A DNA stretch of 5,820 nucleotides from an uncultured bacterium (GCA_913050545.1 CAJWZY010000155.1:1-5820); one strand, 5' to 3'; positions 1 through 5,460 are shown, counted from the first letter of the stretch. The notes: generated by a model not told the origin, from the sequence alone. Numbers and translations: made by a program.

Positions 1-60
1 CTACTCCGGCCCTGATCCTCCGCATTGGGCTCAAATGAACCAGCCCTTTGCATACTCACA

Positions 61-91
61 GGCCCCGACCGTGCCCCTGGCGGGGCCCCTG
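61..91 (+). terminator. Strong GC hairpin, possible terminator of an upstream gene
   Basis: GGCCCCG at 61-67 is the exact reverse complement of CGGGGCC at 81-87, giving a 7-bp all-GC stem with a 13-base loop. An alternative pairing of CAGG with CCTG at 88-91 could lengthen it. No T-tract follows (the next bases are ctccgggcaaaatg), so it is not a textbook intrinsic terminator. It lies before the promoter candidate at 210, which would fit the end of a preceding transcription unit. Confidence 0.3.
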
Positions 92-209
92 CTCCGGGCA
101 AAATGCGGTTTTCCTACCGGAATCTGACTGCTTCAGCGTCCTAGAGACCGGGGATAGTCAGCCTCAACCACGCTCTGGCCCATAACTTTTGGTTCGTTAG
201 TTCAATCTA

Positions 210-238
210 TTGACTTGGCAAAGGCGATAGTATATATC
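210..238 (+). promoter_or_regulatory. Candidate sigma70 promoter for the membrane protein-permease operon
   Basis: TTGACT at 210-215 matches five of six bases of the -35 consensus. After a 17-base spacer comes TATATC at 233-238, inside the A/T-rich run TATATATC; TATATA at 231-236 with a 15-base spacer is the alternative -10. Transcription would start near 245 and leave a leader of about 190 bases before the ATG at 434. It is the best promoter-like sequence I found in the window. The call rests on sequence alone. Confidence 0.45.
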
Positions 239-250
239 TAGTCCCTGCTT

Positions 251-434
251 GGGGCAGGCGAACCGCCCCTCGATAGTCATGTGGCTCGTGCCTGGACACC
301 CGTCTCACTGAAGGTCATATTTGCGACCTCTGGCGGCCTAACGGTTTTGAGGTCGTGAAACCCCGGTAAACCTGATAACATTGCGAGGTAATTAAATACC
401 GTCTAGAGTGATTTAGACTGCGCTTTTTAGCGTA
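251..434 (+). promoter_or_regulatory. Structured 5' leader with competing hairpins
   Basis: Several short perfect inverted repeats lie between the promoter candidate and the first gene: GGGGC 251-255 with GCCCC 265-269; AGGTC 312-316 with GACCT 325-329; CGACCTC 324-330 with GAGGTCG 349-355; GGTTT 343-347 with AAACC 358-362; GGTA 387-390 with TACC 397-400; GTCTA 401-405 with TAGAC 414-418; CGCT 421-424 with AGCG 429-432. The pairs around 312-362 share strands and cannot all form at once, as in an attenuator or riboregulator. No known riboswitch family is recognised and there is no terminator T-tract, so a regulatory role is only a possibility. Confidence 0.25.
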
Positions 435-952
435 TGAATATCCAAGAGGTTCCAAACCAGGTGCAATATCCCTACGAGAAGGACTTAAGAGAGAAGTTGG
501 AACCGATCCTGGTTCCAATAGCGAGATCTGCAATAGGGGTGGCTTTCGGCGTCGTCCTAAGTATGATTGGAATAGGGGTCGCTTGGTCGTTATACATATT
601 TTTCGGGGCTTCATCGATCGATACCTGGAAAGCGTGCTTGTTCTTCGGATCAGGATTCGGAGCGGGAACCAGCGCTTTCGCAGCCTGGCTGCACCTTGAT
701 CGTGAAACCAGCAAAGTTCTGTTGTTGACAGCAGCAGCCGTTTTGGGAGGCGGGATCCTCGGCTCCTGGGGCGGGTTCTTATACGGGGAGGCGCAAGACA
801 TTGAATGTTGTGCCGAGCCCACCGTGTCTCCGGTCTATTACACAGCTTTAGGATCGGCTGTGGTGGCGAATATAGCGGGGATCGTTGTAGCGACAATCCG
901 AGCTATCGCAAACAGGAAAAGGCGAACTCAGTTTCCCAACCCAGTGCACTGA
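434..952 (+). CDS. Hypothetical four-helix integral membrane protein
   Basis: I do not recognise this 172-residue protein. It has a charged N-terminus (KDLREK near residue 16) and four hydrophobic segments at about 31-57, 66-87, 94-117 and 135-157, several with small-residue GxxxG-like packing (for example AVLGGGILGSWGG near 102-114). The basic tail RKRR (161-164) implies that both termini are cytoplasmic. A Cys-Cys pair lies at 125-126 in the loop predicted to face outside. The start ATG has no clear Shine-Dalgarno sequence and immediately follows a small hairpin. The stop is 12 bases before the permease start, so the two genes are probably co-transcribed and this protein may be tied to the transporter. 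The overlapping minus-strand frame at 315-896 is arginine/proline/serine-rich and looks like a shadow. Reality as a gene is likely; function is unknown. Confidence 0.7.
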   Translation: MNIQEVPNQVQYPYEKDLREKLEPILVPIARSAIGVAFGVVLSMIGIGVAWSLYIFFGASSIDTWKACLFFGSGFGAGTSAFAAWLHLDRETSKVLLLTAAAVLGGGILGSWGGFLYGEAQDIECCAEPTVSPVYYTALGSAVVANIAGIVVATIRAIANRKRRTQFPNPVH

Positions 953-964
953 CGGTTAGATAAA

Positions 965-1882
965 ATGCAGAAATATTTGGTACGCCGGTTTCTTCTAGCT
1001 CTCGTAACCTTGCTTTCGGTTTCTCTGATCATTTTCATAATGAGCAGGGTATCTGGAGACCCAAGGCACATCTACCTGGACGATTATTCGACCCAGGAAG
1101 ACTGGGATCGCATGGGTGCGGTTTTGGGCTTGGACAAGCCTTATTACCAGCAGTACGGCATCTTCTTGAAGGGCGCCTTCCGAGGCGACTTTGGAGAATC
1201 CGTAAGGGAAGGACGGCCCGTTACTGAAGTTGTGATTGAACGGGCGCCCGCAACACTGCTGTTAGGCGCGGTGGCCTTCACCTTCTCATTGTTGATAGGT
1301 GTGCCGTTAGGCATCTTATCGGCGGTAAAACGTGGCACCCTGATGGACGCGTTCGGGAAATTCGTTGCTCTGATCGGGCAATCTGCTCCACCTTTCTGGT
1401 TGGGCATCATGTTGATGTTCTTCTTCGCGGTGAAGATGGGCTGGCTCCCGCCATACGGGAAACAAGATTGGAACAGCATAATTCTGCCGGCCGTAACCTT
1501 GGGGTGGTACTATGCCGCCGCCAACCTGCGGCTGGTAAGATCAGCCATGCTGGACGTGCTAGATTCTGAGTACATTAAGCTAGCTCGGGCTAAGGGTGTT
1601 AACTCCAGGGCAATCATCATGAAGCACGCTTTCCGGAACGCGCTAATTCCGCCTCTGACCTTCGCCGGGGTAACCATTGGCGCCCTGGTGACCGGTTCAT
1701 TGGTTGTTGAAACAGTGTTCGCCTGGCCCGGACTCGGCAGACTGGCGATTGAGGCGTTATTCGCCTTCGACTACCCGCTGCTTCAGGGCGTGGTTATTAC
1801 CTTCACGATGTTATATGTCACTGCAGCATTCCTAGTGGACGTGGCCTACGCTTACGTAGACCCACGAATCCGGTACGCATAG
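965..1882 (+). CDS. ABC transporter permease, DppB/OppB type (peptide/nickel importer family)
   Basis: This is an inner-membrane subunit of a binding-protein-dependent importer of the dipeptide/oligopeptide/nickel family. It forms half of the channel with a DppC-type partner and is driven by DppD/DppF-type ATPases. At 305 residues it is the normal family length. Visible hallmarks are a single N-terminal helix (about 9-28), the periplasmic stretch ending in GDFGESV (about 74-80), five further helices (about 98-120, 132-155, 170-190, 228-252, 275-297), the EAA-type ATPase-contact loop EYIKLARAKGVNSRAIIMKH (202-221), PGLGRL near 255, and the family ending DPRIRYA. It follows the small membrane protein by 12 bases and precedes the DppC-like start by 16 bases, the usual DppB-DppC order. 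No substrate-binding protein or ATPase is in the window, so the substrate cannot be named. Codon third positions are mixed (22 of 40 G/C in the first 40 codons by hand count), unlike the genes after about 2440. Confidence 0.95.
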   Translation: MQKYLVRRFLLALVTLLSVSLIIFIMSRVSGDPRHIYLDDYSTQEDWDRMGAVLGLDKPYYQQYGIFLKGAFRGDFGESVREGRPVTEVVIERAPATLLLGAVAFTFSLLIGVPLGILSAVKRGTLMDAFGKFVALIGQSAPPFWLGIMLMFFFAVKMGWLPPYGKQDWNSIILPAVTLGWYYAAANLRLVRSAMLDVLDSEYIKLARAKGVNSRAIIMKHAFRNALIPPLTFAGVTIGALVTGSLVVETVFAWPGLGRLAIEALFAFDYPLLQGVVITFTMLYVTAAFLVDVAYAYVDPRIRYA

Positions 1883-1886
1883 GGAT

Positions 1887-1892
1887 AAGGAG
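1887..1892 (+). promoter_or_regulatory. Ribosome binding site of the DppC-like start
   Basis: AAGGAG lies six bases before the ATG at 1899. It shows that 1899 is a genuine start belonging to the permease operon, so the N-terminus of the chimeric frame comes from the DppC gene and not from the symporter. Confidence 0.75.
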
Positions 1893-1898
1893 CAAGAA

Positions 1899-2234
1899 AT
1901 GGCTGCAGATCTTAACGGAATTGTCATTGCCCCCCCTACAGTTGGAGCGAAAGCTGTCGAAATATTTCGAAAAGTTAAACGCTGGCCGGTAATCCCGGTT
2001 TTCCTTCTGGGTTTGGTCGTATTCGCAGGATTGTTCGCGCCCCTTATCTCGCCTCACGATCCGGAGAAAGGCGAACTCAGAGAACGCAACATCCCCCCGG
2101 CTTGGTCGAGCGGTGAAAAGGCTACAAAGACCGTCGTTGAGAGAATGTCGATCAACGATCGGGCGACCAGCGTCACGTTGAGCGACGCACAGGAGCTTGA
2201 TCCCGCTGCCCAGGTCGGCGACCAGGTCGAAGTC
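1899..2234 (+). pseudogene. 5' fragment of a DppC-type ABC transporter permease gene
   Basis: Residues 1-112 of the chimeric frame. A short cytoplasmic head with basic residues (FRKVKRWP, 23-30) leads into one transmembrane helix (about 31-50). Next comes LISPHDPEKGELRERNIPP (49-67), typical of the OppC N-terminal domain just outside the membrane. In a normal DppC a GTD..GRD..SR motif and five more helices would follow. Here there are about 45 polar residues (68-112, including VERMSINDRA and LSDAQELDPAAQVGDQVEV) without recognised match. They may be a periplasmic insertion of this DppC or part of the next fragment, so the right boundary is uncertain (between about 2100 and 2241). Spacing and ribosome binding site tie it to the DppB gene just upstream. 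Confidence 0.75.
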
Positions 2235-4160
2235 TTCGACCCCATCTACACCGTTGGTTGCCCGCTCGGCACCGCTGCCCAAGCCACTCGCGGAGAGATC
2301 ACCCGCACCCAATGGGAAGTGGACGGGGAAAACTACTGGATGGTTTCTAGTCCGGCCTTCTTCGGAAATTCAGGGGGCGGGGTCTTCCTCGAGGGGACCC
2401 ACGAACTGGTGGGAATCTTCTCGAAGATCTACACCCACGGCTGGATCCTCGGGCTCTGGATCGGCAGCTACATCGTCTTTCCGATCTGCACGATGGGCTT
2501 CATCGGCAAGCGCCTCAACCAGGTGGCGCGCAGGTCAGGGGCGATCACCATTCCCGACGTGATCCGTGACCGCTTCAGGAGCGCCAGCTTCGCCTTGTTG
2601 GCCGTGGCGCTGATCGTTTTCTTCATGTCCTTCAACCTCACCGCCCAGTTCAAGGCCGGCAGCGTGATGCTGAAGACGCTCCTGGAGGGGGTGACAGTCT
2701 TTGAATCGGCTGCAGCTTCCCTGAAAGACTCCATCGAGGGACTCCCCCTGCTTGGAGGAGTGGAGGGGGACTACCTGCTCTGCCTGCTGGGCTTCGGTTT
2801 CGCCGTGGTCGCCTATACGACCTACGGCGGCTTCCAGGCCGTGGTGTGGACCGATGTCATGCAGGGAATCGTCATGGTCTGCGGGGTCATCGTCATGTTG
2901 CCCCTGGCGCTCTACCTCGTCGGCAAGGAGGCGCCGGAGGGGGTGGGGTCGCTCGAATACGCCACCTCGCAGATGGTAGAGATGAGTCCGCCGCGCAAGG
3001 CGATGGCGGTCTTTCGATCGAGCGCTCCAACAGGGGAGGACGTTTCGCTGGAGCAGGGCACCTGGATCCGGGTTCCAGCTTCGGGCGAAGACGCGGAGCC
3101 CAGGCTTTTTAAGGTGATACCGGCAGAAGCGGTCGGGGAGCCGCTCTCCGAACGTGGAGCCCCCTGGGTAGCGGTGCTCGAGATCACCTCCTCCGGGGAT
3201 CGCAGCCAGGTTCTCAAAACCCATGAAGGCCAGGTTCGTTCCGATCTTGCCCTCGGGGAGCTGGTGCTCAAGGACTATAAATATGGAGCAGAAGAGGGTC
3301 GCAAGGGAGTCTACGTCACGGGCCCCGGGCCCGATCCCGGCAGCGATGCCGGGTTCCTTCCTCTCAGCCTGGTGATCTCTTTCTTCTTCATGTGGGCGAT
3401 CTCGGGTACCGGGCAGCCCAGCAGCATGGTGCGCCTCATGGCGTTCAAAGATACCGTGACCCTGCGCCGCTCGATCTTTACGGTGGCGATCTATTATTCG
3501 TTGATCTATTTCCCCCTGGTGATCATTTTCTGCTGCGCCCGGGTGCTGATGCCCGGCATGGAGGCCGAGAGCGACCGCATCATGCCGGCCATGGCGGTCT
3601 TTCTCACCGAGAACGTCGGCGCCGGCTGGCTTGCGGGCCTGCTGATCGCCGCGCCCTTCGCGGCGGTGATGTCGACCGTTGACAGCTTCCTGCTGATGAT
3701 CTCATCGGGCCTGGTGCGGGACATCTACCAGCGCAACATGAATCCCGAGGCCTCCGAACGCCGTCTCAAACGGTTGAGCTATCTGTTTACCCTGTTGGTT
3801 GGAGGCGCCGCGCTGCTGGGGGCCGTCAACCCGCCGCAGTTCCTGCAGGACATCATCGTCTATACCGGCAGCGGGCTGGCAGCCTGCTTCCTGGCGCCCA
3901 TGGTTTACGCGCTCTACTGGCCGCGCTCGAACGTCCAGGGGTGCATGGCCGGTATGCTGGCAGGCTTCGCGGCTCACCTGTCGATGTACGTCGGGGGGAT
4001 CTGGGCCAACGGTGGTTTTTTCAAACCGTATAAGCTTCTCGACTTCGATCCGATCATCGTCGGCCTGCTGGTCAGCTTTGTTGCCGGCTACCTGGTAACG
4101 AAATGGACGCCTCCGCCGCCCGGCGACCTGGTGAGCAAGTATTTCCACAAGCAGGGGTAG
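1899..4160 (+). CDS. Chimeric ORF: DppC N-terminus / trypsin-like protease fragment / sodium:solute symporter body
   Basis: This single 753-codon frame reads through parts of three unrelated proteins. Residues 1 to about 68 are the N-terminus of a DppC/OppC-type permease. About 113-180 are the C-terminal half of a trypsin-like serine protease around GNSGGG (156-161). About 181-753 are a sodium:solute symporter entered near its second or third helix. No known family has this arrangement. The DppC part lacks the GTD..GRD motif, the later helices and the EAA loop. The protease part lacks the His and Asp regions. The symporter part lacks the first helices, which carry half of the sodium site in PutP and vSGLT. 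As encoded, none of the three should work normally. Third-position GC rises from mixed to about 88 % (35 of 40 codons counted from 3465). I read it as joined fragments, probably an assembly or amplification chimera. Both joins keep frame, so a real recombinant is not excluded. Confidence 0.8.
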   Translation: MAADLNGIVIAPPTVGAKAVEIFRKVKRWPVIPVFLLGLVVFAGLFAPLISPHDPEKGELRERNIPPAWSSGEKATKTVVERMSINDRATSVTLSDAQELDPAAQVGDQVEVFDPIYTVGCPLGTAAQATRGEITRTQWEVDGENYWMVSSPAFFGNSGGGVFLEGTHELVGIFSKIYTHGWILGLWIGSYIVFPICTMGFIGKRLNQVARRSGAITIPDVIRDRFRSASFALLAVALIVFFMSFNLTAQFKAGSVMLKTLLEGVTVFESAAASLKDSIEGLPLLGGVEGDYLLCLLGFGFAVVAYTTYGGFQAVVWTDVMQGIVMVCGVIVMLPLALYLVGKEAPEGVGSLEYATSQMVEMSPPRKAMAVFRSSAPTGEDVSLEQGTWIRVPASGEDAEPRLFKVIPAEAVGEPLSERGAPWVAVLEITSSGDRSQVLKTHEGQVRSDLALGELVLKDYKYGAEEGRKGVYVTGPGPDPGSDAGFLPLSLVISFFFMWAISGTGQPSSMVRLMAFKDTVTLRRSIFTVAIYYSLIYFPLVIIFCCARVLMPGMEAESDRIMPAMAVFLTENVGAGWLAGLLIAAPFAAVMSTVDSFLLMISSGLVRDIYQRNMNPEASERRLKRLSYLFTLLVGGAALLGAVNPPQFLQDIIVYTGSGLAACFLAPMVYALYWPRSNVQGCMAGMLAGFAAHLSMYVGGIWANGGFFKPYKLLDFDPIIVGLLVSFVAGYLVTKWTPPPPGDLVSKYFHKQG
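2225..2241. repeat. Perfect 17-base palindrome at the permease/protease join
   Basis: GGTCGAAG (2225-2232), a central T (2233), and CTTCGACC (2234-2241) form a perfect inverted repeat with 8-base arms. It falls on the codons for QVEVFDP, where the protein stops looking like a permease and starts to look like a protease. A palindrome here could promote strand switching in amplification or a false overlap in assembly, or be coincidence. Confidence 0.7.
2235..2438 (+). pseudogene. Internal fragment of a trypsin-like serine protease gene
   Basis: Residues 113-180 of the chimeric frame read as the second half of a chymotrypsin-fold (HtrA/S1C-like) protease. PIYTVGCPLGT (115-125) matches the V.G.PLG strand. 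TRGEITRT (130-137) matches the strand that follows it. YWMVSSPAFFGNSGGGVF (146-163) holds the nucleophile motif with Ser158 at base 2370. THELVGIFSKIYTHG (167-181) matches the post-serine strand with 'elvGi'. The catalytic His and Asp segments and the end of the domain are absent. Nothing in DppC or symporter families explains this piece, so it is a separate gene fragment. Its codon use already resembles the GC-rich right side. Confidence 0.75.
2439..4160 (+). pseudogene. Sodium:solute symporter (SSS/PanF-PutP-like), N-terminally truncated
   Basis: Residues 181-753 are the body of an SSS-family cotransporter, which moves small solutes into the cell with sodium. Visible family marks are WILGLWIGSYIVFP (182-195), GKRLNQVARRSGAITIPDVI (203-222, the cytoplasmic 'iTlPd..RF' region), YTTYGGFQAVVWTDVMQG (306-323), GQPSSMVRLMAFKD (505-518), and AAPFAAVMSTVDSFLLMISS (584-603). 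The last is the SSS signature; Ser592/Thr593 align with sodium-site residues of PutP helix 8. Family length is about 480-600 residues with 12-13 helices. Here about the first 80-100 residues, including the helix with the other sodium ligands, are replaced by the protease fragment. A polar segment of about 130 residues (about 350-484) is inserted between two helices, predicted to face the periplasm. The C-terminus (KWTPPPPGDLVSKYFHKQG) looks natural. Substrate cannot be deduced. Confidence 0.85.
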
Positions 4161-4186
4161 CCTTTAGCTGCCGTTTTCGGCCTCCC

Positions 4187-4205
4187 CACTGCCATGCTGG
4201 CAGTG
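4187..4205 (+). terminator. Hairpin after the symporter gene, terminator candidate
   Basis: CACTGCCA (4187-4194) and TGGCAGTG (4198-4205) are perfect reverse complements around the three-base loop TGC, starting 27 bases after the symporter stop. The 8-bp stem is well placed for 3'-end formation. It is followed by ccaggcaagtc rather than a T-tract, so it would be a weak intrinsic terminator or an RNA-stabilising hairpin. Confidence 0.45.
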
Positions 4206-4371
4206 CCAGGCAAGTCTGCGGACAGGGTCTGCCTGTATAGCCTGGTCTGCAAGTTATTGAGGCGCAGGCACTTCAGGTAAGCCGGCGGAATTAAAACAGG
4301 CGAAAATACGTTTCTGGCAAGTGGATTGCGTTAGACTTCAGGTAATCGCAGACAACTTCGCATCCTGGCAG

Positions 4372-4377
4372 AAGGGA
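4372..4377 (+). promoter_or_regulatory. Ribosome binding site that favours the TTG start at 4387
   Basis: AAGGGA lies nine bases before TTG 4387, while the longer alternative start GTG 4321 has no Shine-Dalgarno sequence (upstream bases are tacgtttctggcaa). Starting at 4387 also gives MGSFHLFTAFGIPIKAHWSF, which fits the usual beginning of this protease family. Confidence 0.5.
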
Positions 4378-4386
4378 CACCCCCTC

Positions 4387-5337
4387 TTGGGTTCTTTCCA
4401 TCTTTTCACAGCATTCGGTATTCCCATCAAGGCTCATTGGAGCTTCCTGCTGCTGCTCTATTTTTTTGCTTCACAGCTGGTGGAAGGTGGAAAGAGCGCG
4501 GACAGCTCTCTCGTCAAGAACATCCTCCCGCAGGATCTTGCCACTGCCCTGGTTTTCGTGATCTGTGCAATGGCGTGCCTGTTGCTGCACGAGCTTGGCC
4601 ACAGTCTTACTGCCCGCCGCTATGGCATCAAGACACGCGAGATCAAGATGTTCTTCCTGGGTGGAGTGGCCATGATGGAGCGCAGCCCACGGGTGCCCCG
4701 CCAGGAGCTTTTCATTACCATCGCAGGCCCCCTGGTGAATTTTGTCATAGCCGGCATTCTCTTCCCCCTGCTTGTGTTTTACCCGCCTGCTGAGCAGTCC
4801 ATGGTCTATGGACTGCTGGTTTTTCTCCTGACGATGAACCTCGTGTGGGGTCTTTTCAACCTGCTGCCGGGTTTCCCGATGGATGGAGGCAGGATCCTGC
4901 GCTCCCTGCTGGCTCTGAAACTTCCCTACCTCCAGGCGACCCATATAGCCGTTCGTGTCGGGCAGTTCGTCGGTGCCGGGTTCATCATCCTGACTGTCCT
5001 GGGAATATGGGGAGATATCACGGTCGCCCTGATCGGCGTATTGGTTCTCATCATCGCACAGACGGAATTGATGCGGGTTCGGGCGGAGGAGGCCCTCAAG
5101 AACGGACCTGATCTCTCACGCCTGTTTGGCGGGATTTTTGGTGGGAACCCTTCAGGGGGAGGAGGCCAGGGGAGCTGGAAGTTTACAGTTGGAGGACAAC
5201 CCCCTCCCGGCAGCCAGGGAGCTGAGACACACGGGGATGACCCACCTCCCCCCCGCGGCGATTCCGATTGCGTCATCGATGTGGATTCCGATGGCAAGGT
5301 CCGCAAGATCTGGCGCAAGGATGACGACGAAGACTGA
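4387..5337 (+). CDS. Site-2-protease-family (M50) membrane zinc metalloprotease
   Basis: This is an intramembrane metalloprotease of the S2P/M50 family; members cut transmembrane substrates such as anti-sigma factors, but no partner is visible here. With the TTG start the product has 316 residues. The N-terminal FGIPIKAHWSFLLLL (10-24) is the family's first helix. HELGH at 68-72 supplies two zinc-binding histidines and the catalytic Glu69. NLLPGFPMDGGR (158-169) supplies the third zinc ligand, Asp166. Further helices lie at about 113-130, 139-158 and 184-215. There is no CBS or PDZ domain. The tail from about 245 is Gly/Pro-rich, probably disordered, and ends in an acidic run (KDDDED). GTG 4321 would add 22 residues (338 in all) that do not look like the family. 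The gene follows the symporter by 226 bases on the same strand, probably as its own unit, although I found no clear promoter in the gap. Confidence 0.9.
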   Translation: MGSFHLFTAFGIPIKAHWSFLLLLYFFASQLVEGGKSADSSLVKNILPQDLATALVFVICAMACLLLHELGHSLTARRYGIKTREIKMFFLGGVAMMERSPRVPRQELFITIAGPLVNFVIAGILFPLLVFYPPAEQSMVYGLLVFLLTMNLVWGLFNLLPGFPMDGGRILRSLLALKLPYLQATHIAVRVGQFVGAGFIILTVLGIWGDITVALIGVLVLIIAQTELMRVRAEEALKNGPDLSRLFGGIFGGNPSGGGGQGSWKFTVGGQPPPGSQGAETHGDDPPPPRGDSDCVIDVDSDGKVRKIWRKDDDED

Positions 5338-5431
5338 GTCTGCCCGGCTGCGCCGTGAGCCTATGAAAACGCTCCCGGAGGACTTAAGATCTTAGCTTCT
5401 TACCACGTTGAGTTGCAGCCTGGAGGATGCG

Positions 5432-5460
5432 GCCCGCCTGTTGTGGCAACAGGTCCGGGC
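5432..5460 (+). terminator. Strong hairpin between the protease and the ThuA-like gene
   Basis: GCCCG (5432-5436) and CCTGTTG (5437-5443) pair with CAACAGG (5447-5453) and CGGGC (5456-5460): 12 base pairs, a TGG loop and a two-base TC bulge. It starts 95 bases after the protease stop and ends 13 bases before the Shine-Dalgarno of the next gene. The following bases are ggtctccctttcc, pyrimidine-rich but not a T-tract. It could terminate the protease transcript or act as a leader hairpin on the next mRNA. Confidence 0.5.

Larger units (their letters stand above)
1..433. other. Non-coding upstream region with promoter and hairpins
   Basis: No convincing gene lies here. One plus-strand frame is open from base 2 to a TGA at 125-127 (41 codons, proline-rich) and could be the tail of a gene entering from the left, but nothing in it is recognisable. 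The rest has frequent stops in all plus frames. It contains a strong GC hairpin at 61-91, a sigma70-like promoter at 210-238, and a run of small inverted repeats between 251 and 434 that would form the 5' leader of the first gene. I see no tRNA or other known RNA gene fold. Confidence 0.6.

Noticed and set aside
2..127. Open plus-strand frame from the left edge to a TGA, 41 codons, proline-rich
   Set aside because: It could be the tail of an upstream gene, but no residues are recognisable and the strong hairpin lies inside it. Too little to call a gene.
200..207. GTTCAATC, resembling a tRNA T-loop
   Set aside because: The flanking bases do not form a T-stem, and there is no acceptor or anticodon arm around it.
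315..896. 193-codon minus-strand open frame opposite the 172-residue membrane protein
   Set aside because: Its translation is rich in Arg, Pro, Ser and Leu with no domain or helix pattern, while the plus-strand frame gives a clean four-helix protein. It is a shadow.
2535..3224. 229-codon minus-strand open frame
   Set aside because: It lies wholly opposite the well-recognised symporter core and has a His/Arg/Gly-rich composition typical of the antisense of GC-rich coding DNA.
3320..3332. GGGCCC-C-GGGCCC tandem in the symporter
   Set aside because: It encodes the Gly/Pro-rich GPGPDPG turn before a helix and is explained by coding for that in GC-rich DNA.
1899..4160. A new membrane-anchored protease-symporter system
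   Set aside because: The catalytic His and Asp regions of the protease and the first sodium-site helix of the symporter are missing and composition changes at the join, so a chimera explains the frame better than a designed multidomain protein.
4214..4250. GTCTGC repeated three times (4214, 4227, 4245) in the gap after the symporter
   Set aside because: Unequal spacing and a six-base unit; no array or protein-binding pattern can be argued from it.
5385..5394. 10-base palindrome TAAGATCTTA
   Set aside because: A single short palindrome with no second copy or promoter beside it is expected by chance.
5363..5395. Ten-codon frame MKTLPEDLRS that could be a leader peptide
   Set aside because: It has no ribosome binding site, no codon run or coupling to a terminator, and the next gene is nearly 100 bases further on.
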